A stretch of DNA of 64,000 nucleotides from Pedobacter heparinus DSM 2366 (lineage in GTDB: Bacteria > Bacteroidota > Bacteroidia > Sphingobacteriales > Sphingobacteriaceae): assembly GCF_000023825.1 (NCBI RefSeq), contig NC_013061.1, forward strand, positions 3,472,001-3,536,000, in the 5' to 3' direction. The notes beneath the pieces were generated by a model that ran no database searches, was not told where the DNA came from, and worked only from the letters and a program-made list of their open reading frames with translations. Shown in pieces: positions 17,968 through 25,277 of the stretch (its first letter is position 1; every line of letters begins with the position of its first letter). The position numbers and the translations under genes are program-made.

Positions 17968-20900
17968 ATGATCTCCTACCAACGCCTGAATAACCTTACC
18001 GGATTTATACTGTTTGGCATAGCCGCCGTAGTTTACTGGCTTACCATGGAGCCTACACTGAGTTTCTGGGACTGCGGTGAATTTATTGCCGCTTCCAGCA
18101 AATTAGAAGTGGGCCATCAGCCCGGTGCGCCTTTGTTCCTGATGATTGGCAAACTCTTTTCTTTGCTGGCAATGGGCAATACCACTAAAATTGCTTATTG
18201 GATCAACTTCAGCTCAGTACTGTTTAGCGCCGCAACCATTATGTTCCTGTACTGGACCATTACTGCACTTGCCACCAAACTTTACCCTGAAAAGAAAAGC
18301 AATACCCAGATCCTGAGCATCATAGCGGCGGGTGCCATTGGTGCGCTGGCCTATACCTTTTCAGATACCTTTTGGTTCTCGGCCGTAGAGGCCGAAGTGT
18401 ATGCCCTGTCTACCCTGTTTACGGCCATAGTATTCTGGGCCATACTAAAATGGGAAAATGAGCCCGACAACCGCTGGCTGGTGTTTATCGCCTTCATGGT
18501 GGGCCTGTCGATAGGTGTGCACCTGTTGAGTCTGCTTGCCATTCCGGCCATAGTACTGGTACACTATTTTAAAACAACGGCAAAGCCTGGCCTGAAGGGA
18601 ACGTTTAAGGCATTGTTATTTGGCTGCTTGCTGGTAGGCCTGGTACAGTTTGCCATTGTACAATATCTGGTGCTGAGTGCCGCACAGGCCGATCTTTTCT
18701 TTGTCAACACCCTGGGCCTTGGTTTTGGTACCGGCGCCATGAGTTTTATACTTCTGATAGTTCTATTGATTGCCTATGGCATTTACTATTCTGTTAAACA
18801 CAAAAAATATCAGCTTAACCTGGCATTGGTATGCCTTGCCTTTGTGCTTTTTGGCTTCAGTTCCTATTTCATGATCGTGATCAGGGCAAATGCCAAACCG
18901 AACATCAACCTGTCCAATCCCGACAATCCTTTTTCCCTGTATGGCTACCTTGGGCGCACCAATTACGGAGATACGCCATTGCTGTATGGCCGTACTTTTG
19001 ACGCCGGGCAAACCGGCATTAAAGAAACGGGTACCGAATATAGAAAGGGAGCTGATAAATATGAAGAATCGGGTAAAACATATAAGGCCGAATACGATAA
19101 AAACCTGATCTTCCCGCGCACCTATAGCCAGAAACCCAATCACATCGCCTTTTACCGGCAATGGCTGGGGCTTGGGGAAAATGAAAGCCCGAACCTGGCG
19201 CAAAACCTGAGCTTCTTTAGCACCTACCAGGTAGGTTTCATGTACATGCGCTATTTTTTATGGAACTTTGTAGGACGGCAGAACGATATCCATAGCCAGG
19301 GTAATTTTACCGACGGCAACTGGATCACCGGGATCAAAAGTATGGATGCCCTGCGCCTGGGCAATCAGGCCAAACTCCCGCCCTCCATTACAAAAAATGA
19401 AGGCAACAATGTATATTATGGCCTGCCCCTGCTGCTGGGACTGGCAGGAATGATCTATGTATACCGTAAAAACAAACAGGCTACACTCATTATAGCCACC
19501 CTGTTCTTTTGCACCGGACTGGCCATTATCTGTTACCTGAACCAGGACCCGATGCAGGTTCGGGAACGCGATTATGCTTATGTAGGTTCATTTTATGCCT
19601 TTGCTATTTTTATTGGTTTTGGTGTGCTGGCCATTCAGGAACTGTTTCAGCGTTTTGCAGCAGCTAAACTCAGCCTGGCCATTGCTGTGCTGACGGGCCT
19701 GCTTGCCGCACCAGCAATTATGGGCATACAGGGCTGGGACGACCACAACCGTTCGGGCAAGCAAACGGCGCTCGATTTCGCCAGCAATTACCTGAACTCC
19801 TGCGCCCCCAATGCCATCCTCTTTACCAATGCGGATAACGATACCTATCCCTTATGGTATGCACAGGAGGTTGAAGGCATCAGAACTGACGTAAGGGTGG
19901 TGAACCTGCAATTTCTGGCCGACAGCGATTACATCAACCAGATGAAAAAACAAGCCTACCAATCGGCAGCACTGCCCATTGCCATGCGGCCTGATCAATA
20001 CCAGAAAGGGGTACGCGATTATTTTCCTTATATCGATTACGGCTTTAAGGATAGTGTAGAGCTAAAAGACCTGCTGGCGGTACTTACATCAGACAGCAAG
20101 GAAGATAAGGTAGAAATGCAGGGTGGCTCTTTTGAAAACTTCCTGCCCACCAAAAGGTTAAAGCTCAGTATAGATGCCGCTCAGCTGGTCAGGACAAATA
20201 CCGTAGCTGCCAAAGACCTGGATAAAGTAGTGTCACAGATGGAATGGGACTTCAAGAAAGATTTTGCTACCAAGGCCGACCTGGCCATCTTAGATATCCT
20301 GGCGCATAACAACTGGGAAAGGCCGGTTTACTTTGGTTCTTCGTTGTCTGATGACACCTATATCGGCCTGGACAAATACCTGCACCTGGAAGGTTATGCC
20401 TACCGGCTGCTGCCCTATAAAAAGGGGGCGGATGATCAACGCGATAAATCGCAGGTAACGAATTCTGAGGTCATGTACCACAATACCATGCAGAAAATGA
20501 ACTTTAAAGGTTTCCATACAGCCAGGTACCTGGATCCTGAAACCCGAAGAGTAGCCAATGACACCTGGGTTTTTCAGAACGCACTGGCGGGCAACCTCAT
20601 CAATGAGGGTAAAAAGGCCATGGCACAGCAGGTGATGACCAAAAGTGTAAGGGAACTGCCTTTAAAACTTTATTCTATCCACGACACGCTAAACAGACTG
20701 GAAACCATCAGTAACCTGAACCATTTAAACGACCGGAAAACCGCAAGCTTACTGGGCCAACAAACCTTGTCATTTTTAGATGCGGAGCTGGGTTATATCG
20801 CTTCCCTGTCGCCCGCCCTGCAGCGTGCCTCAATTGGCGACATACAGCTGGGTATGTATGTTTTAAGCGGACTGGATGAGTTAACCGCGAAAGGAATTGA

Positions 20901-20973
20901 CCCAAAGCTGAACCAGCAGATCAAAGCGAAATTTAAAGAGCTGGAAGGTATTTTTAGCCGGAACTTAGGCTAA
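17968..20973 (+). CDS. DUF2723 multi-pass membrane protein (GT-C-like)
   Basis: Large inner-membrane protein of 1001 residues. The family is related to eukaryotic TMEM260 and is a predicted GT-C glycosyltransferase probably using a lipid-linked sugar. About 12 hydrophobic helices fill residues 10-580. The first external loop has PTLSFWDCGEFIAAS (residues 30-44), with the conserved Asp/Glu pair expected to be catalytic. VEAEVYALSTLF and QDPMQVRERDYAYVG follow. The C-terminal 400 residues are soluble and probably face the periplasm. It is transcribed alone, from its own promoter to a strong terminator. Acceptor unknown; protein O-glycosylation is a reasonable guess. Confidence 0.85.
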   Translation: MISYQRLNNLTGFILFGIAAVVYWLTMEPTLSFWDCGEFIAASSKLEVGHQPGAPLFLMIGKLFSLLAMGNTTKIAYWINFSSVLFSAATIMFLYWTITALATKLYPEKKSNTQILSIIAAGAIGALAYTFSDTFWFSAVEAEVYALSTLFTAIVFWAILKWENEPDNRWLVFIAFMVGLSIGVHLLSLLAIPAIVLVHYFKTTAKPGLKGTFKALLFGCLLVGLVQFAIVQYLVLSAAQADLFFVNTLGLGFGTGAMSFILLIVLLIAYGIYYSVKHKKYQLNLALVCLAFVLFGFSSYFMIVIRANAKPNINLSNPDNPFSLYGYLGRTNYGDTPLLYGRTFDAGQTGIKETGTEYRKGADKYEESGKTYKAEYDKNLIFPRTYSQKPNHIAFYRQWLGLGENESPNLAQNLSFFSTYQVGFMYMRYFLWNFVGRQNDIHSQGNFTDGNWITGIKSMDALRLGNQAKLPPSITKNEGNNVYYGLPLLLGLAGMIYVYRKNKQATLIIATLFFCTGLAIICYLNQDPMQVRERDYAYVGSFYAFAIFIGFGVLAIQELFQRFAAAKLSLAIAVLTGLLAAPAIMGIQGWDDHNRSGKQTALDFASNYLNSCAPNAILFTNADNDTYPLWYAQEVEGIRTDVRVVNLQFLADSDYINQMKKQAYQSAALPIAMRPDQYQKGVRDYFPYIDYGFKDSVELKDLLAVLTSDSKEDKVEMQGGSFENFLPTKRLKLSIDAAQLVRTNTVAAKDLDKVVSQMEWDFKKDFATKADLAILDILAHNNWERPVYFGSSLSDDTYIGLDKYLHLEGYAYRLLPYKKGADDQRDKSQVTNSEVMYHNTMQKMNFKGFHTARYLDPETRRVANDTWVFQNALAGNLINEGKKAMAQQVMTKSVRELPLKLYSIHDTLNRLETISNLNHLNDRKTASLLGQQTLSFLDAELGYIASLSPALQRASIGDIQLGMYVLSGLDELTAKGIDPKLNQQIKAKFKELEGIFSRNLG

Positions 20974-20979
20974 AAACTT

Positions 20980-21016
20980 AAAAAGGGGTATATCATTGAT
21001 GATACACCCCTTTTTT
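20980..21016. terminator. Bidirectional terminator between DUF2723 and peroxiredoxin
   Basis: A 17-bp stem with one mismatch (AAAAAGGGGTATATCAT against ATGATACACCCCTTTTT), a 2-base gap, and T or A runs on both sides. It serves both convergent genes. Confidence 0.9.
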
Positions 21017-21025
21017 ATTGGGTTT

Positions 21026-21661
21026 TTACTTATTTGGCTGAGGGGTTGTCCTCAGGTAAGGTTTGATCACTTTATGCCCTTTAGGGAATTTTGCAGGAAT
21101 ATCCTCAGTTTTAATGCTGTTCATGACCACCACATCCTGGCCATCTTCCCAGTCGGCCGGTGTAGCCACGCTATACTTGGCGGTAAGCTGCAGGGAATCG
21201 ATTACCCTGAGTACTTCATTGAAATTACGTCCTGTAGAAGCAGGGTAAGTCAGCATCAGTTTTACTTTCTTATCCGGTGATATGATGAACAAAGAACGCA
21301 CGGTTAAGGTCTCGGATGCATTAGGGTGGATCATGTCATACAGATCAGCCACTTTTTTATCCTCATCAGCGATGATCGGAAAATCGACCTCGGTATTTTG
21401 GGTTTCGTTGATGTCCTTGATCCATCCTTTATGCGATTCTGCTGAATCTACGCTTAAGGCCAGTACTTTAACATTTCTTTTTTCAAATTCCGATTTCAAA
21501 GCCGAGGTACGGCCAAGCTCAGTTGTACATACCGGTGTATAATCTGCCGGGTGGGAAAACAAAACACCCCAGCTGTCCCCTAAGAATTCATAGAAATCAA
21601 TTTCACCGATAGAAGTGTCTGCTTTAAAATTGGGAGCGGTGTCCCCTATTCTTAAACTCAT
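21026..21661 (-). CDS. 1-Cys peroxiredoxin (Prx6 type)
   Basis: Thiol peroxidase reducing H2O2 and alkyl hydroperoxides. The peroxidatic cysteine is Cys45 in HPADYTPVCTTELG. The Prx6-type long C-terminal dimerisation arm is present (TPADWEDGQDVVVM; IKTEDIPAKFPKGHKVIKPY). No second conserved resolving cysteine is seen, in agreement with the 1-Cys class. Length 211 is usual. A near-consensus -7 box (TTAATTTG) lies upstream on this strand, but I would not rely on it. Shares its terminator with DUF2723. Confidence 0.92.
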   Translation of the reverse strand: MSLRIGDTAPNFKADTSIGEIDFYEFLGDSWGVLFSHPADYTPVCTTELGRTSALKSEFEKRNVKVLALSVDSAESHKGWIKDINETQNTEVDFPIIADEDKKVADLYDMIHPNASETLTVRSLFIISPDKKVKLMLTYPASTGRNFNEVLRVIDSLQLTAKYSVATPADWEDGQDVVVMNSIKTEDIPAKFPKGHKVIKPYLRTTPQPNK

Positions 21662-21735
21662 AATTTTATATTTTTAGGTGTAAATAATGTAGGTATACAA
21701 GGTACCCAATAATGTCTACAAATTAAGTATAGTAT

Positions 21736-22680
21736 TTAAAATAATTCTCTTTGTTTTGTAATTTCTTTAGGTTTGTCAATAAAATTGATTGCCGCTACTT
21801 TAGCGCCTAAATGCTGGTTAAATTGTTGTATGGTATAATCGGCCAGGATCGGGGTATCTTTCTCGTCATGCTGGTGCAGAAAAAAATACACCTTTTTTAG
21901 GCCTTTATCCAGCCAGGTCTTTATCCGGGCCGTCCAATCATCAATCCTCGCAAAGTCGGACGCTGCAAATTCCTGTCCGTTGCCCACAAAGCGTATAAAT
22001 ATTTCAGGGATGGTCAGCTCCATGTGCACACAGTCGCGACGCCCGCTTGCATCTGTAATTACCGCACCTTTTTTTAAGCCGGCCAGCATGTCAAAAAGCC
22101 TGGCACGCATTTCAGCGTCCGAGAACCACTCTTCATGTCTCAGTTCCACAAAAACTTCCAGGTCTTTGGGCAGTTGTTTCAGGTAATTTTCAAGTACCTC
22201 AAAGTTTTTGGGGCCAAAATTATCGCCCAGCTGCAGAAAGCAGGGTCCCAGGAACTTACCAAATTCAGAGATGCCCGACAGGTAAAGGTCGGTAGGTACT
22301 TCAGCATCCTTTAACCTTTTGATATGGCTGATGGTCCTGGAAAACTTGGGACAGAAAACAAAGCCATTGCCTGAATTTTCTTCTGCTTTGATCCGCCATT
22401 TGCGGATCAGTTCGGCATTGGGGATACTGTAAAAAACAGCGTTCAGTTCTATAGAATTGAAATGTTTTACATATTCATCCAAAAAATCAGCTTCTTTTGT
22501 TTTGGGTGGATAAATCATATTTACCCATTCCTTGCGGCCCCATTTGGCGCAGCCGATATAAAAATCAGGGCTTTTAACCGGCTTCAGCCCTTTCAGGGTC
22601 ATGGCTGTTTGTTTACCATCGGGGGGCAATGCAAAATCGACACCAGCAATTGCGGTTGCAGCTACCTTTCCAAAATCCAT
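21736..22680 (-). CDS. DUF72 (YecE-like) protein
   Basis: A TIM-barrel-like protein of the DUF72 family, function unestablished. Characteristic pieces are FYIGCAKWGRKEW, YVKHFNSIELNAVFYSIP, FVFCPKFSRTISHIKRL, FLGPCFLQLGDNFGP and FVELRHEEWF. Residues 1-38 are an extra N-terminal segment ahead of the usual start, present in many Bacteroidota members. Length 314. It stands between the peroxiredoxin gene and the terminator of the sigma/protease operon, so it needs a promoter in 22681-22700, where I see only A/T-rich sequence. Confidence 0.87.
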   Translation of the reverse strand: MDFGKVAATAIAGVDFALPPDGKQTAMTLKGLKPVKSPDFYIGCAKWGRKEWVNMIYPPKTKEADFLDEYVKHFNSIELNAVFYSIPNAELIRKWRIKAEENSGNGFVFCPKFSRTISHIKRLKDAEVPTDLYLSGISEFGKFLGPCFLQLGDNFGPKNFEVLENYLKQLPKDLEVFVELRHEEWFSDAEMRARLFDMLAGLKKGAVITDASGRRDCVHMELTIPEIFIRFVGNGQEFAASDFARIDDWTARIKTWLDKGLKKVYFFLHQHDEKDTPILADYTIQQFNQHLGAKVAAINFIDKPKEITKQRELF

Positions 22681-22700
22681 ATCTAAAAATCTATATAAAA

Positions 22701-22735
22701 AATAAAACCCCGAAACTTAGTTAAAGTTTCGGGGT
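22701..22735 (-). terminator. Terminator of the sigma/protease operon
   Basis: A perfect 12-bp stem (ACCCCGAAACTT / AAGTTTCGGGGT) with a 5-base loop, followed on the minus strand by TTTTATTTTTT. It lies 25 bases after the protease stop. Confidence 0.9.
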
Positions 22736-22759
22736 CTTCAAATTTATATTTATTTAATG

Positions 22760-23851
22760 CTAATTATAAACTTTAATCATAAATACAAAGTCCTGCATCT
22801 TTTCAATTTGTTTGGTCAGTTTAAGGCCCTGCAACTGGTTGGTCTTACCAGATACAATCCGTTTCACAAGTGAATCCTGCGGGATGGCGTTTAATGCTTC
22901 GGCAATGTATTTGGATTTTACTGCAAAAGCCGCCCCATCGGTATTGCTTTCTTTTGCATTGATGATACCAATTACATTTCCGTTATTGTCTAGCAAGGGG
23001 CCACCGCTATTGCCCGGATTAACGGTAATGGCTACCTGGTAAGCCAGTGTATCTCCATTGAAACCCGTTTTAGAGCTCAGGTATCCCTTTCCAAATACCA
23101 CATCGTCTTTAGGGTAGCCCAGCGTATAAACCTGTTCTCCCATACCTGCAATGCTCTTTTTCAACGAATAAGGCAAAGCTGAAAGATGAGAAAAATTCTT
23201 GTCGGTAATTTTCAGGATGGCGATATCGTTTACAGGGTCACTGTAAACCATTTTCACTTTATAAGAATCGCCTTTATAGTTTTGAACATATACTGAATCT
23301 GACTTTTCAATCACATGGTGACTGGTTAAGATGTAACCATTTGAAGAAAGGGCAAAGCCGGTACCGCCAAACTTACCGGGGTTTACATTCGGTTTTGCAG
23401 GTGCATTGGATTTTACATTTCTGATCAGGTTATTTGTTGAACTTCTCAGGTTATTTACTTCCTTATTCAGTTTTTCATAAGAACCTGTTTGTTGCGTGGT
23501 TTGCTGTATAGAATAAATGGTAACCACTGTTAGCAGGATAAAGGATGCGGCCACAGCAATGGCAGCTTTATTTTTACGCCACAGGTTAACAATAAAAGAA
23601 GGATGAGGACCCAGTTTTCTGCTCAGGGCATTTACATCCATCTGCTCATGTATCAGGTTCATCGTATTTTTCAGGTCAGAAACCCTTGCATAATCGTTTA
23701 ATGACTCCATAAAAACCTTATGGGCAACTACCTTATGATCAACAGCAGGATCATTTAAGCGCAATTGTTCAAAAGCTTTTGCTTCATCCTCATTCAGTTT
23801 ACCATTCAGGTAATCCTCAATTATACCTTCTAACTCTAACTCGTTCCTCAT
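22760..23851 (-). CDS. Membrane-anchored trypsin-like protease with anti-sigma-like N-terminus
   Basis: One chain with three parts. Residues 1-90 are cytoplasmic, acidic and helical (IIEDYLNGKLNEDEAKAFEQ), resembling the cytoplasmic segment of Bacteroidota anti-sigma factors. Residues about 95-115 form one membrane helix. Residues about 124-145 look like a short coiled coil. Residues about 160-320 are a periplasmic S1C/HtrA-like protease with an intact triad: His179 (LTSHHVI), Asp209 (NDIAIL) and Ser282 (GNSGGP). No PDZ domain follows; the C-terminus is only about 45 residues. It starts 6 bases after the sigma factor stop. A role as sigma regulator and envelope stress sensor is inferred from fusion and operon. 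Confidence 0.85.
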   Translation of the reverse strand: MRNELELEGIIEDYLNGKLNEDEAKAFEQLRLNDPAVDHKVVAHKVFMESLNDYARVSDLKNTMNLIHEQMDVNALSRKLGPHPSFIVNLWRKNKAAIAVAASFILLTVVTIYSIQQTTQQTGSYEKLNKEVNNLRSSTNNLIRNVKSNAPAKPNVNPGKFGGTGFALSSNGYILTSHHVIEKSDSVYVQNYKGDSYKVKMVYSDPVNDIAILKITDKNFSHLSALPYSLKKSIAGMGEQVYTLGYPKDDVVFGKGYLSSKTGFNGDTLAYQVAITVNPGNSGGPLLDNNGNVIGIINAKESNTDGAAFAVKSKYIAEALNAIPQDSLVKRIVSGKTNQLQGLKLTKQIEKMQDFVFMIKVYN

Positions 23852-23857
23852 ATCAAT

Positions 23858-24427
23858 TTAAGATTGAAAAAATAACTTTTTTAACCTTTGCAGGCATTTA
23901 TACTTCTGTGTTTTGGCATTATCGGTATTGGTATACCCAAACTTTTCACAGATCTCCTGCATGGAAAGGTTATTTATATAAAAATCCTGAATAATGGTTT
24001 TACAGGGTTCGCCAAGATGAAGAAGTGCGGACTGCATTTTTTCAAATTGCTGATCTTTTTCTTCATGCTGTTCCACATCTGTTTCTACAGCAATTACATC
24101 TTCAAAGTCTGAAAGGTCATTTGATTTCCTGCTCTGCTGTGAAAGCTTTTTCAACCAAATCCTCCGGCAAACCGAGTAGATGTATGTTTTGAGTTTACTG
24201 CTTAATTCAAAATTACCGCCTTTAATTTTATTGTACAAAACGATGATGCCTTCCTGATACACGTCTTTTGCATCATCCTCATTACCGTTGTTATTTAAAA
24301 TAAACTGTAAAATCATCGGGAAATATCCCGTGTACAATTTATTTAGCGCTTCTTCCGAGTTATTTAGAATCCCTAAAACAACCTCTCTATCTGTTGGAAC
24401 TGAACTGCTTAACTTATTACTCACCAA
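23858..24427 (-). CDS. ECF-like sigma-70 family RNA polymerase sigma factor
   Basis: A 189-residue alternative sigma factor. Region 2 is at about 20-90 (GNEDDAKDVYQEGIIVLYNKI, then SSKLKTYIYSVCRRIWL). Region 4 is at about 130-185 (GEPCKTIIQDFYINNLSMQEICEKFGY as helix-turn-helix, followed by NAKTQKYKCLQRLKKLF). A Glu/Asp/Gln-rich linker separates them. No ATG is available near the start: GTG at 24424 or TTG at 24427, with AAAGG about 11 bases upstream of the GTG. It is co-transcribed with the membrane protease. A TGGGTTACC motif lies about 25 bases upstream of the GTG, in the same orientation as the gene. Confidence 0.88.
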   Translation of the reverse strand: MVSNKLSSSVPTDREVVLGILNNSEEALNKLYTGYFPMILQFILNNNGNEDDAKDVYQEGIIVLYNKIKGGNFELSSKLKTYIYSVCRRIWLKKLSQQSRKSNDLSDFEDVIAVETDVEQHEEKDQQFEKMQSALLHLGEPCKTIIQDFYINNLSMQEICEKFGYTNTDNAKTQKYKCLQRLKKLFFQS

Positions 24428-24448
24428 TTAATACCTTTATACGTGAAT

Positions 24449-24460
24449 GGTAACCCAATG
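24449..24460 (-). promoter_or_regulatory. CATTGGGTTACC motif, sigma-proximal copy
   Basis: On the minus strand this reads CATTGGGTTACC and ends 25 bases before the sigma factor GTG. It is nearly identical to the copy at 24519-24530. Possible autoregulatory promoter element or operator; inference from repetition only. Confidence 0.4.
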
Positions 24461-24517
24461 TTAGCTAAAAAAATTATTTTTTTTGTGTATTTCACTTTAA
24501 TACCTGAATAATGCCCG

Positions 24518-24530
24518 GGTAACCCATTGA
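24518..24530 (-). promoter_or_regulatory. CAATGGGTTACCC motif, second copy
   Basis: On the minus strand CAATGGGTTACCC; differs from the first copy by one base over 12. GGGTAACCC is also a near-palindrome around its centre. The two copies are 70 bases apart, close to seven helical turns. Confidence 0.35.
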
Positions 24531-24579
24531 ACGCTTATCTTTTTTGTTACTAAAATACAGGCGGGGAAAGCCCTGGTTC

Positions 24580-24688
24580 TTCACAAAGAAAGCCATTCTT
24601 CACACCTGGTTCACCTATCCTTCACACCAAACCCACAAACAGGTACCTTTTTGTGAAGAAAGTGTGTAGGATGTGTGGACGATGTGAG
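24580..24688. repeat. Phased TTCAC / GTGAR repeat cluster
   Basis: TTCAC begins at 24580, 24599, 24610 and 24621. The opposite orientation follows as GTGAA at 24653, GTGTG at 24663 and 24673, and GTGAG at 24684. Neighbouring units are 10-11 bases apart except for the first interval of 19. The halves are imperfectly complementary: ATCCTTCACAC pairs with GTGTGTAGGAT with one mismatch. This suits a multimeric protein-binding array or a long imperfect hairpin in RNA. Confidence 0.6.
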
Positions 24689-24791
24689 GACTTGTTATCC
24701 GGAAAGGTTAAATTGAGCTTTAACTTGTGCGCAGGCAGGGCCGCGACCTCAACAAAAATAAAAAAATATACTTTAATGTATACATAAGTTA

Positions 24792-24799
24792 TATCTTTG
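24792..24799 (+). promoter_or_regulatory. Promoter -7 box of a short transcription unit
   Basis: TATCTTTG, an exact TAnnTTTG match, continuing as CGCC like other promoters in this window. The -33 element is weak (TTTA at 24772-24775, 16 bases upstream). Transcription would start near 24803-24806. Confidence 0.55.
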
Positions 24800-24808
24800 C
24801 GCCGTCGG

Positions 24809-24859
24809 ATGGCTACTCACAAAATTTATCTAGCTATAAAACAGCTTGTTAACACATAA
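24809..24859 (+). CDS. 16-codon leader-like ORF
   Basis: ATG at 24809 and TAA at 24857, encoding MATHKIYLAIKQLVNT. The ATG lies only 9 bases after the -7 box, so the message would be leaderless or nearly so. The stop codon overlaps the first bases of the terminator stem, the geometry of a leader peptide or a minimal gene. There is no composition bias to one amino acid as in classic amino-acid attenuators. Translation is unproven; a chance ORF of this size is possible. Confidence 0.3.
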   Translation: MATHKIYLAIKQLVNT

Positions 24860-24894
24860 AAGTAAGGTTATTAAAAATAATTTTACTTTTTTTT
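24858..24894 (+). terminator. Intrinsic terminator inside the intergenic region
   Basis: A continuous 15-bp stem: AAAAGTAA, two G-T pairs, TTATT against AATAA, and TTACTTTT, closing on an AAA loop. It is followed by eight T in a row (24887-24894). The T run doubles as the -33 TTTG of the next promoter. Confidence 0.75.
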
Positions 24895-24923
24895 GAAACA
24901 GCTGGGTTACCTTTTAAGTTTTG
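24892..24923 (+). promoter_or_regulatory. Promoter of the small Thr-rich lipoprotein
   Basis: TTTG at 24892-24895, a 19-base spacer, then TAAGTTTTG at 24915-24923 (TAnnTTTG with one extra T). The spacer contains TGGGTTACC at 24903-24911, the third copy of the motif in this gap. Confidence 0.5.
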
Positions 24924-24969
24924 GGGTATTAATCTGTAAAATTAATTAATTATTTAAAATAGAATTAGA

Positions 24970-25182
24970 ATGAAAAACGCATTTAAATTTGGCTTTTTAG
25001 CTTTAGCAATCTCTTTATCAGTAGCAGCTTGTCAATCATCTGAAAAAACTGGCGAATCTACAGATACTACTTTAACTGATACTTCTGCTGTTGTAACTAC
25101 AGTTGATACTACAGTTACTGATTCAACTGTAAAAGATACTACAGTTAAAACTACAACTGAAGAAGTTAAACCAGCTCACTAA
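24970..25182 (+). CDS. Small Thr/Asp-rich lipoprotein
   Basis: A 70-residue lipoprotein. The signal MKNAFKFGFLALAISLSV ends at AAC (Cys21). The mature part is almost wholly Thr, Asp, Ser, Val and Lys in a loose TVTDSTVKDTTVKTTT pattern and has no domain. It is highly acidic/polar and probably disordered. It has its own promoter and a strong terminator. Position next to the sigma/protease operon, across a gap sharing the same motifs, raises the possibility that it belongs to that sigma regulon; this is inference. Function unknown. Confidence 0.8.
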   Translation: MKNAFKFGFLALAISLSVAACQSSEKTGESTDTTLTDTSAVVTTVDTTVTDSTVKDTTVKTTTEEVKPAH

Positions 25183-25197
25183 GCTAAATGAATTTAT

Positions 25198-25230
25198 AAA
25201 AAGGCCTTGGGTATCCCAAGGCCTTTTTTT
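25198..25230 (+). terminator. Terminator of the small lipoprotein gene
   Basis: A perfect 11-bp stem AAGGCCTTGGG / CCCAAGGCCTT (14 with flanking A/T) and a TAT loop, followed by T. It lies 15 bases after the stop. Confidence 0.95.
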
Positions 25231-25246
25231 ATGCCGTCAGGATTGC

Positions 25247-25254
25247 TACCTTTG
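25247..25254 (+). promoter_or_regulatory. Promoter -7 box of purB
   Basis: TACCTTTG, exact TAnnTTTG, continuing as CGC; 23 bases before the purB ATG. The -33 position falls in the T run of the preceding terminator. Confidence 0.6.
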
Positions 25255-25277
25255 CGCTTGTAAAAAACCTTTCATTC

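Larger units (their letters stand above)
24804..24894 (+). ncRNA. Candidate short transcript of about 90 bases
   Basis: Bounded by the -7 box at 24792-24799 and the intrinsic terminator at 24858-24894. It carries a 16-codon ORF that ends exactly at the terminator stem. It could be a small RNA, a microprotein mRNA, or an attenuated leader of the lipoprotein gene at 24970. I do not recognise it as a known RNA family. Confidence 0.4.
24428..24969. other. Structured intergenic region upstream of the sigma operon
   Basis: A 542-base gap between the divergent sigma factor and small lipoprotein genes. I see no ORF of ordinary size. From left to right it holds two CAWTGGGTTACC motifs facing the sigma gene, a cluster of phased TTCAC and GTGAR repeats at 24580-24688, a consensus -7 box at 24792, a 16-codon ORF, an intrinsic terminator, and a second promoter containing a third TGGGTTACC. 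Each is listed separately. Confidence 0.7.

Noticed and set aside
24428..24969. CRISPR array or insertion-sequence ends in the 540-bp gap
   Set aside because: Repeats are 5-12 bases and not separated by unique spacers of constant length; there is no transposase and no terminal inverted repeat with target duplication.
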